Shown here piece after piece: positions 12,700-25,065 of a stretch of DNA of 64,000 bases. Origin of the DNA: Moringa oleifera (Eukaryota; Streptophyta; Magnoliopsida; Brassicales; Moringaceae). The stretch covers positions 8,943,501-9,007,500 of the forward strand of contig JAJFZO010000034.1 in the NCBI GenBank assembly GCA_021397835.1, in the 5' to 3' direction. Position 1 is the first letter of the stretch. Each line of letters starts with the position of its first letter. The translations under genes were made by a program, and so were the position numbers. The notes under the pieces are model-generated. The model had not been told where the DNA came from. It did no database searches and was given only the letters and a program-made list of their open reading frames with translations.

Positions 12700-14450
12700 G
12701 ATAGATCCCACTTTAATATCTCAAGAGCGATGTGGTTGATATTGATCTCACATCGAACTTGGAGACTTCATCCTAATGTGACTGACCCTGATCTCACATC
12801 AAAACATTTGGCTTAACCTTGATGTGTTGAATCCAATCTCAAATCTAACCTAATCCCCGATGTGGTTGATGATTTCATACGAAGATTTAACTCGATGTCA
12901 TTGACCCAGATCTCACATCAAAGCATTTGACTTAAAGCCAATATCGTCGACCCCAATTTGACATCAGATCAACCTACATCCCAGTGTGATTGGCTCTAAT
13001 CTCACATCAAAATGATAACTTTTTCAACTATGTTAGTAACTGATTGATTTGCAACTTCTACTTCCTTTATTTAAAGGAGCAAAGCTTTGCTTATAAGCTT
13101 ATGTCACTTCATAAGTAAAGCAATGTCATCAAACGCTTACACAGAGATAAAATCAATATTAAATCGATAGAACAATAATTAAAAATAATAAAATCGATGT
13201 AAAATTGGTAATGTAATAATAATGGTAAAACCAATATCAGATCAATAAAATTATAGTAACAATGTTAAATTGATGTCAAATCGATAAAAATAAGCGAGTA
13301 AACTAATGATAGATTAGTGAAATAATATCATAAATATGGACAGATATAACCCAAGGATAAATCATTATAAAATAAACATGGATGATAGAAAAGTACCTCT
13401 TCGATGTGGTATTCACCAATTATGATAGACCTTTGAAAAGTTGCACTATGGTTTCACATCAAATTGAACCTAATCTCTGATGTGGTTGATGATTTCACAT
13501 GAAGACTTCACCAAATGTGAATGGCCTCATTCTCACATTTAAGCATTTGGCTTAACCTAAGTGGTTGACTCTAATCTAACATTTAAGAATTTGGCTTAAC
13601 CCGATATGATTGATCTCGATCTCACATTAAAGTATTTGCTTAACCTTGATGTGATTGAATTTGATCGCACATCAAAATATTAAATTTGATCTAGACGTGA
13701 TTGATTTTGATCTCACATCAAAATATTAAACATGATCTAAATGTGATTGATTCCAATCTCATATCAGAACATCAACTTAATCCTAATGTGATTCATTATG
13801 ATCCCCTATCCACATCAACCCTTATCTCAATATGATTAACTCAGATCTTACATCAATCATGATCCAAATGTGATTGACTCTAATCTTACATCAAAACATC
13901 AACTTGATCTCAATGTGATTGACTATAATCTCACATCCACATTAACTCACATCTCGATGTCATTAACTTTGATCTCATATTAAAATATCAATTATGATCT
14001 AGATATGATTGACCTCGATCTCACATCAGAACATTAACTTCATCTTGATATGATTAACTCTATTCACACATCAGACCATCAACTTGATCTCGATGTGATT
14101 GACTCTAATCTCATATCTACATCAACTTGCATTTCGATGGGATTAACTTTGATCTTACTTAATAGATCAAATATGATCCAATTATGATTGACTTCGATCT
14201 CACATTAAAATATCAACTTGATCCCAATGTGATTAACTTTATCTCACATCCACATCAACCCACACCCCAATGTGATTGACTTCAATCTCACATCAAAATA
14301 TCAAAAACCTACAGATACATGTAATTGACAACGATCTCATATCAAGACATTTCACTCAACCCCTAATGTAATTGATTCTAATCACACATCGAGATTCAAA
14401 ATTTGAATGTGATTGATGGTGATCTCACTTTAATTGATCGATAATGAGAT
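12700..14450. repeat. Array of ~46-bp hairpin-forming units in the LTR U3
   Basis: Roughly thirty diverged units carry the core GATGTGATTGA(C)...GATCTCACATC, repeated every 45-46 bases where regular (for example 13,665-14,330). GATGTGA and TCACATC are inverted repeats separated by about 12 bases, so each unit can form a short hairpin. The array is interrupted at about 13,020-13,400 by a different simple-sequence stretch (ATCGAT/ATCAATA phrases). Single copies of the core also occur further right, at about 14,670, 14,930 and 15,045. Confidence 0.8.
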
Positions 14451-14470
14451 TGAAAAATAGTAGCCTCAAG

Positions 14471-15190
14471 ATTTGGTTGACATTAATCTCACAACAGAAT
14501 TAAAGAATCATTAACATTCAAAAATTTATCTTTATTACAAGAATTAAAGACTGGTAGTGATCGATAATGATCTCAGATTAGGTTTCAATGAATAAACATG
14601 ATGACCGTTAAGAGTTAACTTAAAGAATGATCGAGACGTATAACTCAATCGCTAATGTAATTGATTCTGATCTCACATTGGGTCTAATGGTGTATCTTTA
14701 AAAGGAAAAGAAGACTCAAGAAACTAGTAGAAATTTCTTGGTGGAATTCACATGGAGCGCACATTTTAACCAAAATAGATTATCAACATTATGGTCACCT
14801 TTCTCGTATAATAGATTTTTAAATTTTAAGATTTGATTGATTTTTATCACGCATCAAAATTTAAGAATGATAAACATTCAATGATTTATCTCTGTTACAA
14901 GAGTTGAATAGTTTGGTAGTGATTGATAATGATCTCACATCAGGTTTCAATGAATGAACAAGATGATCACGTTGAAGTGGACTTGAAACTGATTTAATTG
15001 AGAAACTGAGACCAAGACATGTAACTCAACCCTCAATATGATTGATTTTGATCTCACATCGAGCTCCAAATGTGTAGTTGCTAGAGTGAAAGAAGACTCT
15101 AGAAACTAATAGAAGATTCCTAGTGGAATTCGCATAAAGTGAGCATTTTAGCCAAAATAGATTATCCAACACTATGCCTTTTTTTCTCCA
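14471..15190. repeat. 360-bp tandem duplication in the same LTR
   Basis: ATTTGGTTGACATTAATCTCAC at 14,471 and ATTTGATTGATTTTTATCACGC at 14,831 begin two copies with a 360-base offset. Later phrases (CATTCAA.GATTTATCT, GGTTTCAATGAAT, GTGGAATTC.CAT, TTTTA.CCAAAATAGATTATC) follow in the same order in both. The duplication lies in U3, just upstream of the TATA box. Confidence 0.75.
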
Positions 15191-15236
15191 CAATAGATTT
15201 TTAATTTTTGACAAGCTTTGCCTCTATTTTCTTTTC

Positions 15237-15244
15237 TATAAATA
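15237..15244 (+). promoter_or_regulatory. TATA box of the 12-16 kb LTR
   Basis: TATAAATA on the plus strand, about 960 bases before the LTR end. Its position relative to the LTR terminus matches the minus-strand boxes in LTR A and LTR B. Confidence 0.5.
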
Positions 15245-15810
15245 TAACTATTTTAAATTAGAAAAAATAGGTTAGCCATCTTTGTGTCTAGGGGGCTAGG
15301 GTAATGATCTCTACATCTCTATATTTCTACATTCTTATCCTTCCTAAACATATAGGCTAGCATTTCAAAGCTTCAAATTTATTCCTAGAATGCTTTTTAG
15401 AGAGTATTCACTTGTTCTTTGGCAAAGAGACAACATACAAGTTATACTGAAGGTGTAGTTCATTCCTTATAATTATTAAATCACAAAATGAATAAAAGGA
15501 TGATTGTTTTGCTTTATTTTCTATTGATTATTTACTATTTGGTATTGAAAATTTAGTAATACATTTCACATTTTTCTCAAATTATTTCAAAGAAAGGAAT
15601 TTGATGAAGTTCATATTCTTAGCTTCAAATTAAAACATATTTGTTTTTTTATAATCGAAGATCTAGTATTAATTAGATTGAGATCTTGCATAAAACCATA
15701 TAGTAAACTCATTTGGGAGGTTGGTTACATCTTGATTAAGTCAGATGTAGCTCTTCCTCCAAAAGTTTTTGAGATTGAGGGAAAGTTAGTCTCCCTTATT
15801 TGCATAGGCT

Positions 15811-15834
15811 ATATATATATATATATATATATAT
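15811..15834. repeat. (TA)n microsatellite
   Basis: About twelve AT dinucleotides in a row. A shorter tract of the same kind lies at 931-949. Confidence 0.95.
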
Positions 15835-16196
15835 GATATTTATTAATTATATTTTGTGATCAACATCAAATTATTACAATTTAACGTACGAGATCATTTT
15901 GTTTAAGTGTACCAATTCTTGGACACTTGTGGGGGTGCTAATCATTCTCTACATGTAATTGACTCCCAATCTCAAATTTTCTACTGAATTAGACCACTAC
16001 TTGTTTTCAAATAGAATTTATATTTTCTTTATTGAAAGAGAGAGAAGTTTTAAAACTGAACTGGTGGCCAATCACACTATTTAAAAAAAGATTTATGGCG
16101 ATTCTTTATTTTTCTTTATTTATGCAAGCCGAAAGAATTTCTAAAACAAAAAGAATTTTTCATATTGGACTTTCACCAAAAAGTCCAATTGTGACA

Positions 16197-16600
16197 CTTT
16201 ATGCTTCAAGTTTTTTATTTAGCTCTTCCCTAGAGATTTCTAACATGCTTGTCATTCTCTTAATCACATCTTTGAGCCTGTTATGTCTTACATGAATATT
16301 ATGTGGTTGCAAGTACTTGGCTCTTAGAAGCATTTTACATTCTTCTAAGGTTAGGGCCATGTCGAGGCCATTGAAGTGGAAGCAACAGTAAAAAAGGTCC
16401 CAAAAATTCACTGCAGCTCTAATTAAAGGTTCTTCTATTTTAAAAGCTTAAGGGTAAAGTGTCACTTGGTCTTTGTTGTTTTGCCTCAAATCATTCTTGT
16501 ATTTAGTGAGTAGTCATCATGGTCGCATTGGATAGAACTTCTCTGGTTTAAGGTCTTTGATCTACCATTATAATTTTCAAGTATGAATGTGAAGTTGAGT
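16197..16600 (-). pseudogene. ORF1 of element B, N-terminal part (right of the inserted LTR)
   Basis: The minus-strand translation gives VNFWDLFYCCFHFNGLDMAL, TLEECKMLLRAKYLQ and SMLEISREELNKKLEA. Upstream of this are remnants of the KDQVTLYP..FKIEEPLIRAA region. FWD..Y.CF.F...DM..TLEE is the best-conserved part of the extra ORF1 of Tat/Ogre elements. The ORF is cut at 16,197-16,201 by the plus-strand LTR and resumes at 12,014. Confidence 0.65.
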
Positions 16601-17284
16601 TGTAGATATAGATATAGTTTTTTCATAGAAATTGGTGACGTCTATTATGTTGAATTACTTTGACTGACAAACTTCTTGATGACATGTCATGCAAGATAAT
16701 ACAATGTGATGAGAGACAAAAGAGAAAAAGGTTAGCAATAGTTACATAATTATAATTCATTTCTTTAACAAGAGTCTATGTCCAATCGGTGTCTCTCTGA
16801 CCTAGAGTTTCCTAATCCCGACCTCATTAAAATCAACGTGCAAAGATGCATGTCAGTGGCTGGACCTAAAGTGGGGTAGTCTTGATCAATGGGTCCTTTT
16901 AATGGCTCTAAGATCATTTCTTAGTGCCAGTTCAGCAAAAAAAAGATACCTTACCCTGTAATCATTTACATAGAGTCATAATGGACAAAGATCTTTTACT
17001 CTCACAAAATAAGAAGGGTTACAAGATTTGACCTAAGTGGGATGAGAAGGATAGTATGCATAAAGGCTACTTTCCTTCTCAAATACTTATATTCTCAGTC
17101 CCTCATAATTATTGAGATTGACCATATAGGACCTAACGTAAGTATAAAGTTTATGCAGTGCATTGTCAAGACATGTGTGATATTTCAATAATCATAAAAA
17201 GAATGGAATAAACACATAATAGAACAAATAGATTTAATCATAATATACATGAGGGAATCAAGTCAAACTTCTTTTCACCCGGTG

Positions 17285-17313
17285 AAAGATTTTTTTTTTT
17301 TTTTTTTTTTTTT
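17285..17313. repeat. Poly-T tract
   Basis: A run of more than 20 T lies just left of the element B primer site. It is a simple-sequence tract with no assigned function. Confidence 0.9.
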
Positions 17314-17360
17314 GCTTAACCTTAGGATTAACTCTCTATGAGATTAGAGATTTTGTGTTT

Positions 17361-17380
17361 GACGCCCAGTAAAGTTGCTA
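17361..17380 (-). other. Primer-binding site, tRNA-Arg type (element B)
   Basis: The minus strand reads TAGCAACTTTACTGGGCGTC directly after an LTR end at 17,383 (…CTTGTTATGATA). It corresponds to 6,761-6,780 of element A. ORF1 follows to the left, as expected for a minus-strand element. Confidence 0.55.
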
Positions 17381-17382
17381 GG

Positions 17383-18990
17383 TATCATAACAAGGGTTAC
17401 GATCGACCATGAAATGAGGAAAATTCTTCGTAGTTTAGGATGATAAATCTTGCAATTCATTATCTCAAGCTTCTTGATAAAAATTGCAGAAAATAGCAAT
17501 TGCCACTAATCTTTTTTATTATTTATCTTCACCTAAAAATTTAGGTTTGGAAGTTAAATATGTGTGAGAAATGAGTAGCACTCTCACAATGTCCTAAAAT
17601 CAATACTAGTTAAATGAAAACATATTTCGTTAGGTGACACATAAGAATCCGAGATTGATTCCCATTTTCCAAACAATACATAGTAACTATAAAGAATACA
17701 TCTTAATAAATACTTGAATGATGAAAAATTCTAATTATGACTATCATCATATCTTTATTTTTGAAATCTTTATTTTTGAAATGATTTTATTTAAGATGAA
17801 GAGTATCAGCTATCACTTTATCTTTGAGTCTTGAAGAAATGCACTAAAAGAATTAGGCTTTCTTGAAGTAATCAAAGAATAATCAAAATGATACATTTTA
17901 GGTCCATTTTCTAAGATAAAACAATTTTATTCAAAAATCTATGAAAGAACTATCATTCAACCACATCATTCTAAAATTCATTTTATGAGGAAATCATGGG
18001 TGAAGGAATGTGATAATGATATCTAACATAAACATAAAGAAACCAAGAAACAACCAAGATAGTATCAAGGTAGCAAGAACGTGAAGGCTTTGATCAACTG
18101 ATAAATTTTATTCATAGACCTACTAAATAATTACAATGATTGGAACAAAAATTGCTACAAGAATGAAAACAAGGTAATTTTATACATGCTTCCTTAAATC
18201 GATTGCTTCTAATTCCCATTATTCCTTCGCTAACAGCAGGATTAGAATTGAAAGACCTACAGCACTCAAAAGCTTACTTACTCAAAACTTATGGAGTATC
18301 TATGACTATTTTTCTCTAACGATATGCAGGTTTTTCTTTTGCAATCTCAGGTTTATTTATAGATGAGTTTACTGGTAATACTTCGCCAAAAGTCCAAAAA
18401 AATTGGAATTGCTCAAGAAAGACCACATGCAATCGTCATTCCTCTATGGCATGTGGATGTCTAATTGTTATATCCTGCACATCTCTTCCCAGGTTATTTA
18501 CATTCTTTAGTCATCGTTTGACTGCTTTGAGTATATCACAAACCGTTAATCTTCAAATTAACATCCTTTTCCAAATGTAGAACTTAGCTCAAATGATCGT
18601 AAATAGTGATTCATCATTATTAGGTTCTCAGCGCGTTTTTTGCCATATCATTGAGATAATTTTTAAGATATGGATCTGTCTCTTCTTTTGATTAAGGTTA
18701 CTAGATTGGAAAATTCATGGTTTGGGGTTTACTTGTCTTGCCTTATCATTTGTAACTAAGCCAATTCTTTTCAATCATTAGGATCATTATCTCATTTACT
18801 CCTTATGCTTGTACAAAATTTATCATGATCGAGTTTATAATTGTATCATCTCTTGTCTTGATCAAGATTTTCTTTGATTTAGGTTTATTAAGGTCTAGGT
18901 TTTTCAAGATTAAGATTTTCATTATCAACTCAGCTTTCCTTTAGCTAATCATTAACAACTGCTCTTCTTGCATATTAATAGTTATTTTAT
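17383..18990 (-). mobile_element. LTR B: R-U5 and part of U3 (minus strand)
   Basis: Starts at the LTR end next to the element B primer site. The stretch at 17,560-17,680, read on the minus strand (ATGGGAATCAATCTCGGATT, then ACGAAATATGTTTTCATTTAA), is repeated in plus orientation at 46,065-46,115. The stretch at 17,960-18,000 (AATTTTAGAATGATGTGG) recurs at 45,725. A TATAAATA box on the minus strand lies at 18,354-18,361. The U3 side (right) cannot be bounded: it merges into a plus-strand decayed gene from about 19.0 kb. An LTR head of this orientation is only seen at 26,479. Confidence 0.6.
18354..18361 (-). promoter_or_regulatory. TATA box of LTR B
   Basis: TATAAATA on the minus strand, about 970 bases from the LTR end, the same spacing as in the 12-16 kb LTR. 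Confidence 0.5.
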
Positions 18991-20489
18991 ACCTCATCAT
19001 TAAGCTATGACCTAGAGATTCAAAACCATTTATTAGGATTTCGTGTTGCATCTTTTTGTTGTGCATCTATTCATTTTCCCATACTCTTTTAAAAGCCATA
19101 ACCATTTTTACTTTACTTTTTGTCTCTGTCTCTTTCACTTATCTTCTTCAATAAACTTTTTCTCTCTTTTGTAACTTTTAATAACCAGTCTCCATTCCAT
19201 TTCATCTTCCTTTCTCAGTGAATTTTTTTGCTTTTACTCTTTCTTTCATTCCATGGCCAAAAATCTAAGGTCTTCTTCCTACATAAATAATGATTTGGAA
19301 TGGGGTCAAAAATAATATTTTCATTCCTAAATTTGTTCAGTTAGAACTCCCTTCTTTTTCTTATAGATCATGAACTCGCCATGAAGGCTAGATCATGGTC
19401 TTCAAAGATTCTTTAAAAAGCAGCCAAGATCTACCTACTTACCCCTTTTTTCAAATCATTTGTAAGCGGTTTAATATCTAACCTTCCTAATTACTCCTTA
19501 ATGCTTAGAGATGTATGATTGTCTTCATCTTTAAGCTTTTCACCTAAACTACACTAATTTTTTATTCTTCTCTTTGCTAAGTTCTTTGAATTAAAATCCA
19601 ATAGAGATGATAGGGATTTAGAGAATAAATTTTTCTATTTCAGTAGCGTTAAACCTAACCTTTTTTTTTTTTTAAAGATCTTCCTTCGAGCAATAAGGGT
19701 TACTCAGAGTAGTACTTTTAGGGTTCGTGCCCTAAGATTTTCCCTGACCTAAACACTTGAAAAGAGTCTTCAAAGAGAGTTCATCAGAAAAAAGTCCACC
19801 TCGATATAGAACCCTTCTACAAATATATCTCTGAACATCAAGGTTAAGATAGGTTTAGAGCTCATATTAATGACATTAAAGCGGCCACTTCTAAAGAGTA
19901 TGAATTTGTATTCGCATATGCTTGTGCCACTTCCAAATCTCGATCAAGAGCCAAAACTTGATCAAAATGCAAATACCATTCAAACTCCTAGTTCTATCCC
20001 CAAACATTCACCCGTTCTTTTTCAAATTCCCGACCAACCTCAAGAATAAATTGATTTTGCTCATTCTCCCATTCTTGATCCATATAGCTTACTAAATTTC
20101 GATTGACAGTTTTCCAGGTTTTAACTTCAAAATTAATTATACTCTGACTACTTATTATGTTCATTCTTCCATTCTTGATCTATATTGCTCAATAAGCTCG
20201 ATGAATAGTCTCTTGGTGTTAACTCTAGTATTATTCATACTCTAACAATAGGTTTTTTCTATTGAACTTTTTTTGCACCTTTTACTTTCTTTTCTTTAGT
20301 CTTATGCTTAACTTTTTCTTTTTATTTGTAGATCTTCTTGAAATGGCTCCATAGAACATCCCTCAACTAACTGAAGAACAACTTTAGGAGTTCATGAATA
20401 ACACTAAGGTAGAATTGCTTCCACTTCTTTTGTCCTCTTGATGGAGCCATCATTAAGGACTGTCTACAACAAAATAATCTTTTATTCAC

Positions 20490-20770
20490 GGCTTTCAATG
20501 GTTTTTATTCACAGTTCTAAAACTGTGGACTATAACATTGTGAACAAAAATCGGTTGAAATAGTTCACAGTTTTTAAATTGTGAATAAAAGAGGTTTTAG
20601 TTTACAGTTCATTATATCCTTTATTCACAGTTTTTAAATTGTGAACAAAAAAAGTTATAGTCCGTAGTTCATTAAAATTTTTATTTACAGTTCATTAAAA
20701 GTTTTATTTACAGTTCTAGAACTATAAATAAAACTAACCTTAGTTCACAGTTATTTTTTATTTTATTCAC
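20490..20770. repeat. Left subterminal palindromic repeats of the CACTA element
   Basis: TTATTCACAG(TTTTTAAA)TTGTGAATAAA-type inverted motifs occur several times, facing each other. They match the motifs at 24,809-25,065. Such subterminal repeats are known transposase-binding regions in CACTA elements. Confidence 0.75.
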
Positions 20771-21779
20771 AGTTATATAATTATAAATTATTGTTTAATT
20801 AAAAAATTATTTTAATTAAATCCACAATTTTATTAAAACTACAGATAAAGTATAAATAATTTTTATTTCCTTATTTTAAAAAATAAAAAAATATGAAATA
20901 TCAAAATTTGAATTGACAAATATTTAAAATTTTGAATTATTATTAATTTTTTATTTTTAACGTTTATTAATTTCAAATTGAATTATTATTTAATTTTTTA
21001 ATAATCTTATTTTGTAATTATAATTCATATTTTTAATTATTATTTGATTACGTTTTTTTTTCAAAATCAAAATTTTTTACCTATAAATTCACATTTTTCT
21101 CTTTACCCAAAATCAAAATTTGAAAATATCCAAAGAATGTTGCATACAATAAAAAAAATTAACCATCATAAATTTTTTCATACTATACCTTTTATTAATA
21201 CATCCAATATACTAATTCTTATTCTTATTATACATTCTATCAATAGACATCAACATACTTCAATGCAATATCTTAAATTTTCTTTAAAAAAAATTATATG
21301 ACAATATATATTGTGAGAATTATTTCAATACTACTACCACACTTCAATAAAATGTAACACATCACCACCACTTTTTTAATCAAAAAGCACTTAATAGTAT
21401 TCACACACTTCAATAGAATCAAATGCACCACCACCAATTTTTTCATGATAACACTCTCTAGAGCAATCTAACATATCTCAATACAATCTAACACCACTAT
21501 CACTTCATCCATTCACAACATATTTTAATCCAATGTAACACACATTCATGATCACTTTTTTCATCATAAAACACTTCAACATAACATATATTAATTACCA
21601 TTTTGAAACTATAATGAATCATAATTCTCATCCATATAACCTTCTAGCTATGTATGAAACACATGAAAAAATAATAATTTACAAATTAATGCTACTTTTA
21701 CAATACAAGTTAAAAGGCAAATACTTACAATTCCTAACAACTGTATAATGTATTCTAAATTTTGAAATATATGTCCTAC

Positions 21780-22400
21780 ACTTGAATCCTAACATAATGC
21801 TCCATATGTATTGCTCAAATTCTTGTCTAACATCATCAAGCTCAGACTAACTTTAGGTATCAATATCCATTAGCTGTGCATGTGAAAAATATAAAAGTTA
21901 GTACAACTATAATTACAATATTATACACAAAATTTTACACAAATAAATTATTTAAAAACTTTCTATTTTCGAGTATGGTGCATTATTATCATGTTTGTTA
22001 ATGATATCTCTCATGTATTTCATCACATAGTATCCACACTCATGGTTAGAAAGTTGACGTGGACCCTACATTAGCATAATTTAGATATTATATTTTGTGA
22101 CTAAAAATAATGAAATTTAATATAACATATGGTCTGTAACATACATACTTTAGCAGCAATACTTTGGCAATTTCATCGGCTAATGGATGGCATGTCTATT
22201 GCGAAGAACATTCTAAAAGAGCTGAAAAAAAAAGGATTACTAATCTTGAAACTGCAATTACATATACTAATGTAAGTATAAAATAATTAAACTCACACGG
22301 ATATGAGCGTGTCTAACTCAGTGCGAGAACCATGCCCTAAGGGATCAAAAACTATATATGTGAATGCTCACGGCTCAACAATCACCAACATCCAATGATG
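21780..22400 (-). pseudogene. C48 (Ulp1/SENP-like) peptidase C-terminal domain relic inside the CACTA element
   Basis: On the minus strand, 22,400-22,310 encodes HHWMLVIVEP and, after one stop, FTYIVFDPLGHGS. This is the segment with the catalytic histidine of C48 peptidases. At 22,073-21,961 the frame GPRQLSNHECGYYVMKYMRD carries the catalytic cysteine, and the sequence ends NAPYSKI. A last possible exon (about 21,880-21,780) reads SELDDVRQEFEQYIW. Gaps between the pieces look like introns. Ulp1-type peptidases are commonly captured or carried by plant CACTA and MULE elements. The N-terminal part is not recognised, and stops indicate a pseudogene. Confidence 0.7.
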
Positions 22401-23399
22401 CCTAAATTATTAAGCAAATTAAATTATTAGTTATTTATAATTGATAGCAAAAGATGCATGTTTTTGTCCTATATAAGACCTACAAAGCAAAATGAAAAAA
22501 AAAAAGGTAAATGACCTTTGTTTGACTGCTAAAAAAGTGTTAAAATAAAAGATGAAAAGATAATTGTGTATACTAAGTGAAAGTTAACGGTAAGAGAGAT
22601 AAAAAAAGAAAGAAGAACTATTACTAGAAGCAACATTTTCAATGTTAAGGTCATAGCACCAATTACAAGTAATGCAAGTACAAGTGCAAATACAACTGCA
22701 AATACTTTAGATTGGAAAAAATTAGAAAAGACATAAGTAAACAAAAAGAAAAATATAAATCATATAATAAAGATGTCATCCAAACATCCATACTTGTGAG
22801 TTTTCTTTTACTCACTAACCAAATTTGATTATTATATGATTATGGTTTATAGTTGCGCATATCTTTTTTAGGAGTTTCAAAAAAAATTCACATTAATTTT
22901 CAAGTAGATTTAGACCCCTTTTCATCTTTTTGAAATCTCCTTTACTTGTATATTTTAAGAACATGTTGAGAACAAGCAAATAAAAGATTGTTTTGTGTCA
23001 TGTATTTTATCCATTAACCTACACAAGCATGCTTTCTTCCTCTGTAAAAATTGGTTTCATACATAGTAATATGATTCAATTTCATTCAATAAACATAGCA
23101 TACAAATATGGTCTTCAAAATAAAGACTAAAAGTAATAAACGGAATAACCATAATTTTTGCTTATCTCAAAAAATCCATCAAGATTTCGATCAACTAATT
23201 GTTTACCAAAACAAACCGCGAAAATTTATATTTGTGTTTCTATAAAACTAACATTTATAAGCAAAATCCAGTATACATATAGTTTAGTGAACATTAATCT
23301 TTACCTTAACCATTGCAGTGGCCATTGTAAAAAATAACACAAAATTATAAATTCGAGAGAAAAGATTAACGTTACCAAAACTAAAAGGAGATTTTAATC

Positions 23400-24480
23400 A
23401 GCTAGATCTGAAACCCGGATGGAAGTAGAACCATATCTTCCTTTGTTGCAATCAATTAAGGCCAACATTTTGATATGGTAAATCTAGAACCTCGATGGAA
23501 GTAAAACCATGTCTAAATCTGGAACCCTAATAAAAGTAGAACCTCGCACCCAAATTTAGAACCCTTATCACAAATTTGAAACCCTTGGCATAAGTTTAAA
23601 ATCCCTAACCCAGATGTGAAACCCCGACATAAAATAAAACCACGCCTAGATCTGAAATCTCGATGGAAGTAAAAACTCGCACCCATATTTGGAATCTCTA
23701 GCACAGGTTTGGAATCCGTAGCCTAGATCTAAAATCCTGCACCTAAATTTAAACCCTTCGCATAGATGTAGAATTCTAACCAAGATGTGGAATCCCTGGC
23801 CTAAATCTAAAATCCCGCACCCAGATTTGGAAATCCCAGTGTATATCTAAAATCTCAACCAACATTTGGAATCTCTAACCAAAATGTAAAACCTCGAACC
23901 CAGATTTGAAACCCCCAGCATAAATTTAAAATCCTAACCCAAATTAAAAACCTCATACCTAGATTTGGAAACTCCTAGCACAGATCTAGAATCCCTAGCC
24001 TAGATTGAAAGCTCTGCAGTCAGATTTGGAATCCCCACCATAAATCTAAAATGCCAACCAAAATCTGGAATCCTTAGCCCAGATTTAAAATCCTAATCCT
24101 AGATTTGGAACCTACCCCCAACATAGAACTAGAATCCGAAGCCTCGATCTGAAACCACTCACTCAGATTTGAAACTCTCAGACCCCTCACCCAAATCTAG
24201 AATCCCCAAACCAGATATGAAACACCTTACCCAAATTTGGAACCCCTAGACCCTTCACCTAGATCTGGAACTCCCCACCCAATTTAGAACCCCTTACCTA
24301 GATTTAGAACCAAACCCCTCACCAAGATCTGGAACTCCCAGCATAAATTTGGGACCCCAACACAGATCTAGGACCTTAGAACACATTTCAAACCCCGAAA
24401 CAAATCTAAAATCTCGATGAAAGTATAACCATACACATATATAAAATCCTGATGGAAGGAGAACCATATCCAGATTTAGG
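23400..24480. repeat. Minisatellite of CCCAGATCTGGAACCCC-type units inside the CACTA element
   Basis: Dozens of short variants of (C)CCAGATTTGGAACCCC(TAGC) occur in tandem at spacings of about 20-40 bases. They are framed by two diverged copies of a longer segment (about 23,340-23,500 and 24,545-24,690: GGAGA..TTAA..TGCTAG.TCTAGAACC, then TTGCAA.TA.TTAAGGCC). Open frames on the minus strand here are by-products of the repeat. Confidence 0.75.
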
Positions 24481-24808
24481 CTTAAAAATAATGAAACTAA
24501 AAGCAAAAAAATCAAAGAATAATAACTTCTGCATTCTAACAAAGAAGATAAGCACATAATTTTAGGAGAAAGGATTAAACTTATTTAGAAAAAGAGGAGA
24601 TTCAATCTGCTAGTTCTAGAACCCAAAAGCAAGCAGAACCACACTTTTAATCCCTTCGTTGCAAATAGTTAAGGCCGAATGTCTGGTTTGCAGATCTAGA
24701 ACCTGAAAAGGCTCTCTTCATGATGTGCACTTCATACTTAATGTTACTACCTGAGCAAGTGGAAAAAAAAATCAACAAAGTTTATTTGTCTGGAGAAGAT
24801 AAGGTATG

Positions 24809-25065
24809 ACTTTTATTCACAGTTATAGCCATAACTGTGAATAAAGGCTTATACTTTTATTTATAATTTTGTTGTACTTGTGAATAAAAGCTTTGTTATA
24901 CCACTTTTATTCACAGTTGCAGCGAAACAATGAATAAAAGTTTTCTTTTGTTCACAATCATGTTTATAAATGTGAACAAAGATGATTCTTATTCACAGTT
25001 TTAATAACAACTGTGAATGAAGGCCAACTTTGTTCACAGTTTTGTTATAATTGTGAATTAATCAT
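24809..25065. repeat. Right subterminal palindromic repeats of the CACTA element
   Basis: Repeated TTTATTCACAGTT...AACTGTGAATAAA and TTGTTCACA...TGTGAACAAA motifs mirror those at the left end and mark the right end of the transposon. Confidence 0.75.

Larger units (their letters stand above)
12020..16196 (+). mobile_element. Long (4,177-bp) plus-strand LTR inserted in ORF1 of element B, probably a solo LTR
   Basis: The LTR starts with TGTAGACACCTAATTTT, the plus-strand head of this LTR family, and ends with AATTGTGACA. It is flanked by TTTTA (12,015-12,019) and CTTTA (16,197-16,201), a 5-bp target duplication with one mismatch. Minus-strand ORF1 sequence continues on both sides, so the LTR is an insertion with no internal domain attached. 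A TATAAATA box (15,237) divides a ~3.2 kb U3 from ~0.95 kb of R-U5. R-U5 contains GGGGTGCTAATCATT and GGTGGCCAATCACAC, phrases shared with 53.05-53.15 kb. U3 contains an array of hairpin-forming repeats. Confidence 0.75.

Noticed and set aside
12700..14450. Regular short repeats with palindromic cores resembling a CRISPR array.
   Set aside because: Units are diverged, there are no unique spacers of constant length, and the context is a plant retrotransposon LTR.
23513..24557. Minus-strand open frames of 63 and 87 codons with repeated GF.LCRGF-like phrases.
   Set aside because: They are translations of the CCAGATCTGGAACCCC minisatellite, not a protein-coding gene.
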